Source of the DNA: JACCTU01 sp963788055
Lineage (GTDB): Bacteria; Actinomycetota; Thermoleophilia; Gaiellales; Gaiellaceae
Length of the DNA stretch: 64,000 nucleotides
Assembly (NCBI GenBank): GCA_963788055.1
Contig: CAWBFA010000001.1
Coordinates: 186,001-250,000, forward strand
Reading direction: 5' to 3'
Every line of letters begins with the position of its first letter. Within the stretch, counting starts at the first letter, position 1. Below, one piece after another: positions 1-7,737 of the stretch. The translations under genes and the position numbers were made by a program. The notes under the pieces were generated by a model that had not been told where the DNA came from, did no database searches, and was given only the letters and a program-made list of their open reading frames with translations.

Positions 1-1277
1 GCGTCGCTGACCGCAACCGTACTCGGGTAATGCATTCCGCCCCAGATCCGCGCGGTGTTCCCATCGGCGCGCGCTTGCGAGATGTCTGCGTACGTCTTGC
101 TGACCTGCCCTGTCGTCAGCGTGATTGACTCGACGTCGGCAAAGTGACTCGAGAGGACGGTCGCGGCAGCGCCGTTCAGGGCCGGGTGGCCCGCAGGATA
201 TTCAGGATGAGCGGGTGTCGCGACGAGCGGCAGCCAATTGGTGTCCGACGCTGTTTCCGCAATGCCGTCAGTGTCCGCCAACGTAATCGCGGTGAACGGC
301 CGCCACGTCACTTCGGTCGAATCGGTGCCATAAAACCGCTTCGCGCTCCAGATGGTGAATGCCGTGTCCGCCATGGCGATGTTGAGAACTGCGAGAAGTC
401 GATTGCTCTGGGACATCGAAAGCCGATTGGCGCGCGCAATCTGGTTTGCGGCCTGATTCCAATGGACGCTGGCGTTGCCCTCCCAGAAAGGCGCGAGCTC
501 CGTCTGAGCTTCGGTACGCGTCGATCCCGTTCGGCGACCGAGCGCCTTTACTGCATTGAAGTCCTGCACGTATGTATCGCTCGCGAGAGGGCGCGGGGGT
601 CCCGGCCGGAACTGCGAGGTGCTTTCGACGACGAACGGCGCAGCAAATGCCAACCCTTGCGCGCTCATCGCCGCGGAGGGTGGGATCGGGCGCCACTGGC
701 CGACCGCTGTTCCCCCGATGAATGGCGGGTAGGTCGCGTTGAAACCATCTCCTGCGCGCCAGGCAAGTACGGCCCGCGCGACGTGTGTGCCCCACGCAAT
801 GCCGCGCTCCCGTGACTGTCCGCCGTCTCCGCCCTCGTCGCTAAGCGCCGCGAGCGAAGCCTCATAACTCTCACTCAACTGTGGCTCTCGGGCGGGGAAC
901 AGGGCAACCAGCGCCGTATACGCGGCAGCAGCGACGGCTGCTCGCCTCGAAGCTCCCCGAGGAGCGAGAGCCTCTCCATTGTCGGCGACGTCTTGGACGA
1001 AGACCGGCGTGTAACGGCGCTCGATTCCGTTGAAGGCATCGAAGATGGCCGTGTGAACGATCGCTCCGAGGCGCTGACTCGCCGAGTTCGCCGTATTCGT
1101 CGCAATGAGTGTCTCGATGAAGACCTGATTCCATTCCAGGACCTGGTTCGAGTCCGCTTCGAGTCCTTGCGAAACCCGAGCGCCTGGGCTCGGACTTCCG
1201 AGCGTGATCCCTGCGGCCGCCCCGGCGAGTACAGCGATCCCGGTTGCGGCGATGGCGAGTCTTTGCTGAAGCTTCAT
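1..1277 (-). CDS. Secreted vanadium-haloperoxidase / PAP2-type phosphatase family protein (3' end outside window)
   Basis: The reading frame runs from an ATG at 1277 to the window edge (about 425 codons) without a stop. The N-terminus is a signal peptide (MKLQQRLAIAATG then a hydrophobic stretch to about residue 28), so the protein is exported. Near residues 352-365 it reads HPEYPAGHPALNGAA, and further on ARIWGGMHYP. These match the vanadate/phosphate-binding SGH-like and R-x-x-x-x-x-H motifs of vanadium-dependent haloperoxidases and PAP2 phosphatases. The family binds vanadate (halide oxidation by H2O2) or acts as an acid phosphatase; sequence alone does not separate these. The start has a purine-rich ribosome binding site (AAGGGTGGGG) rather than the leaderless signal seen at most other operon heads here. 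Family identification is firm; activity is not. Confidence 0.82.
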   Translation of the reverse strand, partial: MKLQQRLAIAATGIAVLAGAAAGITLGSPSPGARVSQGLEADSNQVLEWNQVFIETLIATNTANSASQRLGAIVHTAIFDAFNGIERRYTPVFVQDVADNGEALAPRGASRRAAVAAAAYTALVALFPAREPQLSESYEASLAALSDEGGDGGQSRERGIAWGTHVARAVLAWRAGDGFNATYPPFIGGTAVGQWRPIPPSAAMSAQGLAFAAPFVVESTSQFRPGPPRPLASDTYVQDFNAVKALGRRTGSTRTEAQTELAPFWEGNASVHWNQAANQIARANRLSMSQSNRLLAVLNIAMADTAFTIWSAKRFYGTDSTEVTWRPFTAITLADTDGIAETASDTNWLPLVATPAHPEYPAGHPALNGAAATVLSSHFADVESITLTTGQVSKTYADISQARADGNTARIWGGMHYPSTVAVSD

Positions 1278-1367
1278 TGCCCCACCCTTCTGCTCGTCTG
1301 CTCATGTGCAATCGGCACAGGACGAGCGTGGCTGGCGCCGCCGGTTGCGTCGATCCGACATACGTCG

Positions 1368-1373
1368 TATCTT
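1368..1373 (+). promoter_or_regulatory. -10 element (TATCTT) for a leaderless LuxR-type gene
   Basis: TATCTT lies six bases before the GTG at 1380. It supports that GTG as the true start. Confidence 0.55.
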
Positions 1374-1379
1374 GAGCTT

Positions 1380-2151
1380 GTGCCGATCGCCACACGTCTG
1401 AGCGAACGCGATCATCACGCAGCGTTAGCACTCGTTTCAGAAGCTGCAGCCAGTCATCTCGCACAGCCGTTCGAGCGTCCCACGATCGAGACCCTGCTCC
1501 GGATGATCCCTGCCGATCGTGCGGGCTATTTCGAGTACGGGGACGGCGGCATCGCCGAGGGGGCCGCCAACACATTCTTCGTCGACGACCCTGCGGAGTC
1601 GGACCCGTTCGACTGGGGCAATTCGGACGCCGTCCTGGCGACCGTCGCCTCCTGGCCGCTGCGGGATGATCCGTGTGACCTGCGTGACCTGCCGGGCTCA
1701 GCTCTGAAAGTCAGCGACTTTCTCACGCGCTCTCGTCTGCACCGCAACCCGTGGTACTGCGAAGTGATGCGACCGTCCGGCGTCGAGCACGAGTTGAAGG
1801 TCTGGCTCTCGGCGCCTACCGGGGTCGCTACGCGGCTTCTTCCTCGTTCGAGGACCACGCGACCGGGACTTCGACGAGCGCGACCGGTCGTTGCTCGAGC
1901 TTCTCCGGCCGCACCTCGTGGGAATCCGGGAACGCTGGGAGCGACGCCGCAGGCTGCCTCTGCTCACGCGTCGCGAGGGGGAGGTGCTCGAGCTTGTAGC
2001 AGCCGGTCTCACGAACAGCGAGATCGCCAGCCGACTCGTCGTTTCACGCACGACTGTCCGAACGCACCTCGAGAACGTCTTCGCGAAGCTGAACGTTCAC
2101 ACCCGAACCGCCGCCGTCGCGCGCGTGCGAGACCTCACGGCGGTCGAGTGA
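1380..2151 (+). CDS. LuxR/FixJ-type transcriptional regulator, frameshifted near 1825-1833
   Basis: From the GTG at 1380 the frame encodes an N-terminal sensory-type region (VPIATRLSERDHHAALALV onward, including HRNPWYCEVMRPSGVEHELK). It then loses register. The neighbouring frame continues with GFFLVRGPRDRDFDERDR, LLELLRPHLVGIRERWERR and a textbook LuxR helix-turn-helix (LTRREGEVLELVAAGLTNSE followed by SRTTVRTHLENVFAKL) to the stop at 2149-2151. The span is one base longer than a multiple of three, so a single extra base in GGGGTCGCTACGCGG explains the break. This may be sequencing error or a recent mutation. It faces the haloperoxidase gene divergently and could regulate it (inference). 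Family certain, integrity uncertain. Confidence 0.75.
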
Positions 2152-2227
2152 TCGCTCAAGGGATGCATCCCGCACACGCGGCGCGCGCCGTTGTGTACCC
2201 GGACGGGCCCTGAACGCTCGGATTTGG

Positions 2228-2527
2228 CTAGCCAAAGCCGAGGATGAACTTGGCGTCGTCGGACATGCGGTCGGGCGTCCACGGCGGTTCCCAGGTCAGC
2301 TCGATCTCGACCTCTTCGACGCCTTCGACCGCGGACGCGACGCTGACGATGTCCTCCTGGATCATCGGACCCGCGGGGCAACCCATCGACGTGAGGCTGT
2401 GGATCACCTTCACCTTCGGCCCGTCGACCTCCACGTCGTAGAGCAGCCCGAGGTCGACGATGTCCATCCCGAGCTCGGGATCCTCGACCGCGCGGAGCGC
2501 CTCGACGACTTCGTCTTTCGTAGGCAT
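2228..2527 (-). CDS. MIP18/SufT-family (DUF59) Fe-S cluster assembly factor
   Basis: A 99-residue protein made entirely of one DUF59/MIP18 domain. It carries the family signatures DPELGMDIVDLGLLYDV (residues 16-32) and TSMGCPAGPMI (about 46-56), whose single cysteine is the conserved functional residue. The C-terminus has the usual LTWEPPWTPDRMS. Family members help mature [4Fe-4S] proteins. It is the last gene of the minus-strand operon that starts at 6475, with 14 bases after glpX. No other suf gene is in the window, so a role in maturing a specific neighbour is only a guess. Confidence 0.9.
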   Translation of the reverse strand: MPTKDEVVEALRAVEDPELGMDIVDLGLLYDVEVDGPKVKVIHSLTSMGCPAGPMIQEDIVSVASAVEGVEEVEIELTWEPPWTPDRMSDDAKFILGFG

Positions 2528-2541
2528 GCCCCCAGCCTTAG

Positions 2542-3519
2542 CTAGTACCCCAGGAGCCGCACTTCGTCGCGCCGCTCCCGGGCGAAGAAGTGGATCCCGT
2601 CCACGAAGCGCACCCAGTTGCAGCGGGTGCACATCACGAGCGAGTGCGTCCGCGCGCTGTCCGCGTAGAAACGGACGCCGCGGAGCAGGTCGCCGTTCGA
2701 GACCCCCGTGGCCGCGACGATCACCTCTCCCGGCGCGAGCTCCTCGGTCCCGAAGACGCGGTAGACGTCGTCGATCCCCTGCTCGCGCGCCTCGTCGATC
2801 TCGCCGCGGGTCGTCGGCCAGAGCTGCGCCTGGAGCTCGCCGCCGAGGCAGCGGAGCGCCGCGGCGCTCAGCACGGCCTGCCGCGTGCCGCCGATCCCGA
2901 TCGCGAGGTGGTCGTTCGTGCCGCGGATCGCCGCCGAGATCGAGGCCGTCACGTCGCCGTCCTGGATCAGCTTGATCCGCGCGCCTGCGCGGCGGATCTC
3001 CTCGATCAGGTCGTGGTGGCGCGGTCGGTCGAGCACGATCGTCGTGATGTCGTTGACGTTCCGGCCGAACGCCTCGGCGATCGCGCGGACGTTCTCCTCG
3101 ATCGGCTTGTTGAGGTCGATCGCGCCACGTGCGCGTGGACCGACCGCCATCTTGCGCATGTACATGTCGGGCAGATTGAGGAGCGAGCCGGGCTCGCCGA
3201 CGGCGATCATCGACATCGCCCCCGGACCGCCACGTGCAACGACTCCCCGTCCCTCGAGCGGGTCCAGCGCGAGGTCCACGGCCTCGCCGCCTGCGCCCAC
3301 GGTGGCGCCGACCGGCAGGGGGCCGTCGTCCTCGGGCGCGCCGATCACGATGCGTCCGCTGATCGGAAGCTCGTCGAGCGACCCGCGCATCGCCGAGAAC
3401 GCCGCCTCCTCGGCTCCTTCGATGTCGGCGCGTCCGAGCCAGCGTGCGCCGGCGAGTGCGGCGCGCTCGGTCACCCGCGCGTAGGACTCGCACAGGCACG
3501 ACGGCCAGCGGTCGTTCAC
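2542..3519 (-). CDS. glpX: Fructose-1,6-bisphosphatase class II
   Basis: 325 residues, the usual length for GlpX. Catalyses hydrolysis of fructose 1,6-bisphosphate to fructose 6-phosphate in gluconeogenesis (Li+-sensitive, metal-dependent family). Recognised by IDLNKPIEENVRAIAEAFG, ITTIVLDRPRH, ARIKLIQDGDV and the IGIGGT loop near residue 190, and by RFVDGIHFF towards the end. The start is GTG at 3519, whose last bases form the stop (GTGA) of the 2-phosphoglycerate kinase gene, so the two are translationally coupled. The context ties gluconeogenic flux to phosphoglycerate metabolism. Confidence 0.94.
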   Translation of the reverse strand: MNDRWPSCLCESYARVTERAALAGARWLGRADIEGAEEAAFSAMRGSLDELPISGRIVIGAPEDDGPLPVGATVGAGGEAVDLALDPLEGRGVVARGGPGAMSMIAVGEPGSLLNLPDMYMRKMAVGPRARGAIDLNKPIEENVRAIAEAFGRNVNDITTIVLDRPRHHDLIEEIRRAGARIKLIQDGDVTASISAAIRGTNDHLAIGIGGTRQAVLSAAALRCLGGELQAQLWPTTRGEIDEAREQGIDDVYRVFGTEELAPGEVIVAATGVSNGDLLRGVRFYADSARTHSLVMCTRCNWVRFVDGIHFFARERRDEVRLLGY

Positions 3520-4412
3520 TTGACCCGCTCTACCTGCTCCGCGCCCGCGAGCACGAGCTCGAGCGCGTGCATGACGGCCTTGTCCACGTTCTCGGACTCG
3601 ATCACCGTGACACCTTCGCGGCGCGCTCGCGTGACGAGCTCGTCCTGGATCCGCCTGATCTCGTCGAAGCGGTCGAGGTAGCGCGCCACGGGGCGCATGC
3701 CCTCCGACGAGGCGTCGCGGACGTAGAAGTGCGTCTCGTGGACGGCGGGGTCCTGGATCTCGAGGATGCAGCGCGCAACGACGGCCTGCTCGGCCTCGGG
3801 CGGAGGCCGGACGAGCCCGGGCACGAGGTGGACGCCCTCGAGCACCATCGACCACCCCTCCTCGAGTGCACGGTCGAGAGAGGCGTGCACGCCGGCGAGC
3901 ACGCTCCGCGACTGCTCGAGGAAACCCGCGATCGCGGGGTCGTCCGCCTCCTCGGGCTCGCGGAGCGCCTCCCCCGCCTCGAAGCTCGAGTAGTGGATCG
4001 ACGGCATGAAGTCGCGCGAGAAGAACGCGCGCATCGTCTGGCGGATGAAGTCCGTCGAGGTCACACGCGTGATCCCGAGTCGGTACGCGAGCTCGGTCGC
4101 CACCGTCGACTTTCCGGTGCCCGTCGCGCCGCCGAGCAGGACGATCACCGGCAAGTCGAGCTCACGAAGCGCGAAGTACCGCCGCAGCCTGCCCATCGCG
4201 GCGTCGTTCTCGGCGAGCTCTTCGATCCGGTCGAGGTCTGCGACCGTCTCGCCGCGCGCGCGCAGGTCTTCCTCCACCCGCCGCGCGAGATCGTGCGCGC
4301 GCATCGTCGGGACGCCGACCGCCGTGAGCGCTCGCGCCATCAGGCCCTTCGAGTACGGGACACCGTCGCCGCCGAGCGGCAGCGGGTCCGTGTGGCGCGG
4401 CTGACTCGTCAT
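3516..4412 (-). CDS. 2-phosphoglycerate kinase (ATP-cone plus P-loop kinase)
   Basis: 298 residues. The N-terminal ~90 residues form an ATP-cone-like domain (VPYSKGLMARALTAVGV, then DLARRVEEDLRARGETV). The C-terminal two thirds is a P-loop kinase with Walker A GGATGTGKSTVATELAYRLG near residues 92-111 and a downstream VTSTDFIRQTMR typical of 2-phosphoglycerate kinase. The enzyme makes 2,3-diphosphoglycerate from 2-phosphoglycerate plus ATP, the first committed step towards cyclic 2,3-diphosphoglycerate in methanogens. It sits directly between the cDPG synthase gene (4-base overlap, ATGA) and glpX (4-base overlap), which strongly supports that role here. Confidence 0.9.
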   Translation of the reverse strand: MTSQPRHTDPLPLGGDGVPYSKGLMARALTAVGVPTMRAHDLARRVEEDLRARGETVADLDRIEELAENDAAMGRLRRYFALRELDLPVIVLLGGATGTGKSTVATELAYRLGITRVTSTDFIRQTMRAFFSRDFMPSIHYSSFEAGEALREPEEADDPAIAGFLEQSRSVLAGVHASLDRALEEGWSMVLEGVHLVPGLVRPPPEAEQAVVARCILEIQDPAVHETHFYVRDASSEGMRPVARYLDRFDEIRRIQDELVTRARREGVTVIESENVDKAVMHALELVLAGAEQVERVK

Positions 4413-5669
4413 GCACGCACCTGCTCGCGAACGGCGTCCTCGGCGAGCGCGAGCAGCTGCTCGTCGAGGCCTTCCGCGACGACCTCGTTGTCGAGCAGCA
4501 CGACCCGAGCCCCACGTTCGGCCGCGGCTTCCGCGACGACGTCGATCGCCGCCGCCTTGAGCTCGACGAGGAACGTCTCGGAGTCGACCCGCTCGAGCTC
4601 GGCGCGGAGCGCGTCGCGGTCGGCGAGGTTGGACGACACGTGCCGCACGTCGACCCCCTGCCCCGCCAGCTCCGCCGCGATTCCGTCGAGCGCATCGGTG
4701 CGAGCAGTCGTGAACACGGCGACCGGCCCCTGGACGGGCTCGAGCGGACGCGGACGGAGCCGCGCCTCGAGGACCGGCGCGTCCGTGAGCTCGCGGACCG
4801 CCGCGGCCGACCTGCTCGCGCCGACGACGAGCACGAGGTCGGAGACGAAGATGCGGTACGCGTTCAGGTAGCCCGTCGCGACCTCCGGCGACTGCCCTCC
4901 GCCCACGACGAGCACGCGCTTGCTCGTGTCGATCGGCGGAAACGCCGCCCCGCTGCCCTCGAAGAGGACGATGTCAGGCCCGCGCTCGGCCGCGAGCGCT
5001 GCGCCCTCCTGCACGTTGGAGACGAACGTCGCCCCCGCGAGGCCCCCGCCCGCACGCCGGCAGCCGATGGTGACGACGCCGGCCAGCGCCGCGTCCTCCA
5101 GGTAGTCCGATGCGGCGTGGCGACCGTCGCGCGAGAGCGCGAGCAGCTCGTCGACGGTCGGCGGCGTCTCGGCCACCTCGGGCCGCGCCGGGCCGCCGCG
5201 GCCCATCGCGACGACCACGACGTCGTAGCGATCGGAGAGCACGCGCGCTGCATGCGCCCCGACGGCGGTCTTCCCGACGCGCTTCCCGGTGCCGACGATC
5301 CCGATCGACGGGAGCTCGAACGGCTCGAGCGCCGGGGGATCGAAGCGGAAGTCCGCGCCGACGTACGGAAGACCGAGCGCAAGCGCGCGGCTCGCCAGGC
5401 GGAGCCGATCGGGCGGGCCGAGCACTGGCTCGTCTGAGAGGTCGATGACCAGCTCCGCGCTCGTGCTCGAGCGCCGCGGCCAGCGAGTCCACGAGCGGCA
5501 CGCCGTACTCCTCGCCGCCCCGGAGCTTCTCGGTTCCGCCGACGAGATGAGCCGCGACGAACTCGTAAGGCAGCTGCTCGAGCGCGTCCCGGACTGTCGA
5601 GACGTAGTGCTCGCCGTCGATGATCGCCAGCGCGCGGGTCACGGCTGCTTCCGCGGGAGCAGCCGTCAT
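4409..5669 (-). CDS. Cyclic 2,3-diphosphoglycerate synthase, frameshifted near 5455-5470
   Basis: The C-terminal part (from about 5425) encodes GIVGTGKRVGKTAVGAHAAR (nucleotide-binding loop), VVVAMGRGGPARPE, VTIGCRRAGGGLAG, VLFEGSGAAFPPIDT and VVGGGQSPE, the signature run of cyclic 2,3-diphosphoglycerate synthase. In another frame, starting at the ATG at 5669, lies the family's N-terminal domain (ALAIIDGEHYVSTVRDALEQ, LVGGTEKLRGGEEYGVPLVD). The two join through ELVIDLSDEPVLGPPDRL if one G is removed from CGCGGAG. The span is 3n+1 bases, as expected for one extra base. About 420 residues, near the length of the archaeal enzyme. It closes 2,3-diphosphoglycerate into the cyclic anhydride using ATP. 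The start overlaps the stop of the upstream phosphoesterase (ATGA). Confidence 0.87.
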
Positions 5670-6475
5670 GAGCGGGTGGTGACCTCTCCCTCGATCCGCG
5701 CGGTGTACTTCTCGAACGAACGCGTGTCGGTGGAGAACTGGATGATCTTCTCCTGGCCGTGGAACGGGTACTTGCGCCAGACGGCGACGTGCGGCCCCGT
5801 CACCTCGATCACGTTGTAACAGGGGCGTGTCTTCCCGCGAAGGCGCAGCGTCGAGACGGTCCCGGCGTTCACGACGAAGATGTCCTCGAGCCGCCACGCA
5901 TACGGCACGTGCTTGTGCCCCGAGAGCACGAGATCGACGTGGGAGCGCTGGAGGCACTCGATCGCGTCGCCGGCGTCGTAGACGACGTTGCGCTCGCGCC
6001 CCGTCCCGGGGACCGGCAGCAAGTGGTGGTGCAGTGCGAACACTCTCAGCCCGGGCCCCGCCGCGTTGAACTGCTCCTCGATCCAGCGGTAACGCCCTCG
6101 CCCGACGTGACCGTGGTCGAGGTCGGGCTCACTGGAGTCGATCGCGACCACCGTGCAGTCCTCGACGCTGAGGACGGAATTGCGGTCGCCGAAGAGGTCT
6201 TCGAAGTGGACGTAGCCGACGTTGCGGGAGTCGTGGTTGCCCGGGATCACGACCACGGACTTGCACTCGATCCGGTCGAGGTACTCCCGCGCGAGCCGGT
6301 ACTCCTCCTTGAACCCGAAGACGGTCAGGTCGCCGGTGCAGACGACGGCGCGCGGCCCGAGCTCGTTGATCTCCGAGATCGCCCGTTCGAGTAGGCTCGG
6401 CTGGAAGTGCGGGTCGCCGCAGTGGAGGTCCGAGATGTGCGCGATCGTGTAGCCCGCGTGTCCGTCGGTCGCCAT
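5666..6475 (-). CDS. Calcineurin-like metallophosphoesterase heading the cDPG operon
   Basis: 269 residues with all metallophosphoesterase motifs in order: ISDLHCGDPHF (D-x-H), VVCTGDLTVFG (GDxx), VVIPGNHDSRN (GNHD), FALHHHLLP and LVLSGHKHVPYAW (GHxH). It should be a soluble two-metal phosphodiesterase or phosphatase; the substrate is unknown. As first gene of the cDPG operon it could hydrolyse cDPG or a related phosphoester (inference). I start at the ATG at 6475 and not at upstream codons because TACACT lies seven bases before it, the leaderless arrangement common in this window. Confidence 0.88.
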   Translation of the reverse strand: MATDGHAGYTIAHISDLHCGDPHFQPSLLERAISEINELGPRAVVCTGDLTVFGFKEEYRLAREYLDRIECKSVVVIPGNHDSRNVGYVHFEDLFGDRNSVLSVEDCTVVAIDSSEPDLDHGHVGRGRYRWIEEQFNAAGPGLRVFALHHHLLPVPGTGRERNVVYDAGDAIECLQRSHVDLVLSGHKHVPYAWRLEDIFVVNAGTVSTLRLRGKTRPCYNVIEVTGPHVAVWRKYPFHGQEKIIQFSTDTRSFEKYTARIEGEVTTRS

Positions 6476-6482
6476 TTTCGCA

Positions 6483-6488
6483 AGTGTA
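6483..6488 (-). promoter_or_regulatory. -10 element (TACACT) for the cDPG operon
   Basis: TACACT on the minus strand, seven bases before the ATG at 6475. Confidence 0.6.
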
Positions 6489-6560
6489 AGAACTCCGCCC
6501 ATAATCGGCACTGTGCCCCCGCGCCGCGCCAGCGGAGTTCTCGGCGTCCGAGGCCGTTGC

Positions 6561-6566
6561 TACCCT
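6561..6566 (+). promoter_or_regulatory. -10 element (TACCCT) for the nuclease-like gene
   Basis: TACCCT eight bases before the ATG at 6575. A GGAG directly abuts the ATG and is too close to act as a ribosome binding site. Confidence 0.45.
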
Positions 6567-6574
6567 GCCTGGAG

Positions 6575-6940
6575 ATGCCCGCAGAAACCTGGAATTTCCA
6601 GGCATATCGCGGCTCGGTTCCGCCGGCGTTCGCGAACCAGGCCGAGGTCGCCTGCGCGCGCGTCCTCGACTACTACGGCGTCCCCTGGGAGTACGAGCCG
6701 CGCACGTTCGTGCTGGAAGAGGAAGAGGGACGCATCGTCGAAGCGTTCACGCCCGACTTCTACCTCCCGGAGCAGGACCTCTACGTCGAGATCACCGTGA
6801 TGAAGCAGTCCCTCGTGACGCGCAAGAACCGCAAGCTGCGCAAGCTGCGCGAGCGCTACCCCGACGTCAACGTCAAGCTCTTCTACAAGCGCGACATCTC
6901 GCGTCTGGCCGAGCGATACAGACTCGATCTCGCAAGCTAG
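6575..6940 (+). CDS. Small PD-(D/E)xK nuclease-like protein
   Basis: 121 residues: MPAETWNFQAYRGSVPPAF, then FANQAEVACARVLDYYGVPW, EYEPRTFVLEEEEGRIVE, FTPDFYLPEQDLYVEITVM and a lysine/arginine-rich tail. The E...D-x(n)-E-x-T pattern (PDFYLPEQDLYVEIT) resembles the core of PD-(D/E)xK endonuclease-like domains; the activity is not established. Its stop is immediately followed by the phosphoribosyltransferase reading frame, which has no start codon of its own. One missing base at the TAG would fuse the two into a single protein of about 293 residues. Confidence 0.7.
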   Translation: MPAETWNFQAYRGSVPPAFANQAEVACARVLDYYGVPWEYEPRTFVLEEEEGRIVEAFTPDFYLPEQDLYVEITVMKQSLVTRKNRKLRKLRERYPDVNVKLFYKRDISRLAERYRLDLAS

Positions 6941-7455
6941 TCGACCCGCGCGTCGGCGAGGTCTACCTCACGCGCGAGGAGCTCGACGCCCGCGTACGGC
7001 AGCTCGGGGACGAGCTGACGCTCGAATACGAGGGGCGAAACCCGTTGCTCATCGCCCCGCTGAAGGCGAGCCTCGTCTTCGTCACCGACCTCTCGCGCGC
7101 ACTCGCGGTCGCCCACGAGCTGGACTTCCTCGAGCTCGCCGCGTACGACGCCGACGGGCCTGGGATCCGGCTGCTCAAGGACCTCGACTCGGAGATCGAG
7201 AGCCGTCACGTGGTGATCGTCGAGGACGTCGTCGATACAGGCCTCTCGCTCAACTACCTCTGCAAGACGCTCCGCCTGCGCGGGCCGGCGTCGCTCGCGG
7301 CGGTGACGCTCCTCGACCGGCCATACCGACGGCTCGTCGAGGACCTCCCGATCGCCCACGTGGGCTTCACGGTCCCCGACGAGCTGTTCGTCGGCTACGG
7401 GTTCGACCTCGACGAGCGGTACCGCAACCTGCCGGACCTGCACGTCCTTCGCTAG
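6940..7455 (+). CDS. hpt: Hypoxanthine phosphoribosyltransferase (start unresolved; perhaps fused to upstream domain)
   Basis: The frame encodes VDPRVGEVYLTREELDARV and a phosphoribosyltransferase core: LLIAPLKASLVFVTDLSRA (PPi-binding loop region), VVIVEDVVDTGLSLNYL (PRPP loop), VTLLDRPYRR and VGYGFDLDERYRNLPDLHVL at the end. It makes IMP/GMP from hypoxanthine/guanine and PRPP (purine salvage). No ATG, GTG or TTG precedes the PRPP domain in frame; the first is a TTG at 7045, well inside it. The frame is open back through the end of the upstream gene. Either that gene is fused to this one and a base is missing near 6938 (span 6575-7455 is 3n+2 bases), or a rare start is used. I place the start at 6940 only to mark the domain. 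Confidence 0.8.
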   Translation, partial: VDPRVGEVYLTREELDARVRQLGDELTLEYEGRNPLLIAPLKASLVFVTDLSRALAVAHELDFLELAAYDADGPGIRLLKDLDSEIESRHVVIVEDVVDTGLSLNYLCKTLRLRGPASLAAVTLLDRPYRRLVEDLPIAHVGFTVPDELFVGYGFDLDERYRNLPDLHVLR

Positions 7456-7481
7456 CGGCTTGAGGTGAGAACGCTGCGACA

Positions 7482-7500
7482 GCGGCCGCGAAGCGGCCGC
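7482..7500. repeat. Palindrome GCGGCCGC-GAA-GCGGCCGC, copy A of a two-copy ~43-bp repeat
   Basis: A perfect 8-bp inverted repeat around a GAA loop, so the apex is GCGAAGC. It lies between the convergent hpt and the small membrane gene. The surrounding ~43 bases (about 7471-7514) recur in opposite orientation around 44834-44876 with two mismatches. It could act as a bidirectional terminator hairpin or be a REP-type element. Confidence 0.7.
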
Positions 7501-7528
7501 CTTCAGGGGTCTTCGCACCGCTAACGGC

Positions 7529-7675
7529 CTACCACTGCCGGCCGCGGACGAAGAAGCCGATCAGCCAGAGCAGAAAGGCGATGATCGCGACCCAAAGCAG
7601 CACCTTGACGACGCCGGTGATTCCCAGGACGAACAAGATCAGAATGAGGATCAGGATCAGCAGAAGTGGGCTCAC
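7529..7675 (-). CDS. 48-residue hydrophobic membrane peptide
   Basis: GTG start at 7675. The peptide is almost wholly hydrophobic: an (IL)n run at residues 4-20, a second segment at about 26-44 (LLWVAIIAFLLWLIGFF), and the charged tail VRGRQW. It resembles the small two-segment DUF5670/Lmo0937-type hydrophobic proteins common in actinobacteria. The start of the gene is a low-complexity GATCAG/CTGATC repeat. Function unknown. Confidence 0.65.
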   Translation of the reverse strand: MSPLLLILILILILFVLGITGVVKVLLWVAIIAFLLWLIGFFVRGRQW

Positions 7676-7737
7676 GTGGCTCCTTCTCTCGGGTAACTGA
7701 CTGACGACTTGTCCCCGGCGTTGCCGAGCCGAAAACG

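Noticed and set aside
993..2213. Long plus-strand open frame of 406 codons spanning the haloperoxidase and the regulator
   Set aside because: Its first part is antisense to the haloperoxidase coding frame and its end is arginine-rich frame noise. Only 1380-1830 within it is real (LuxR N-terminal part).
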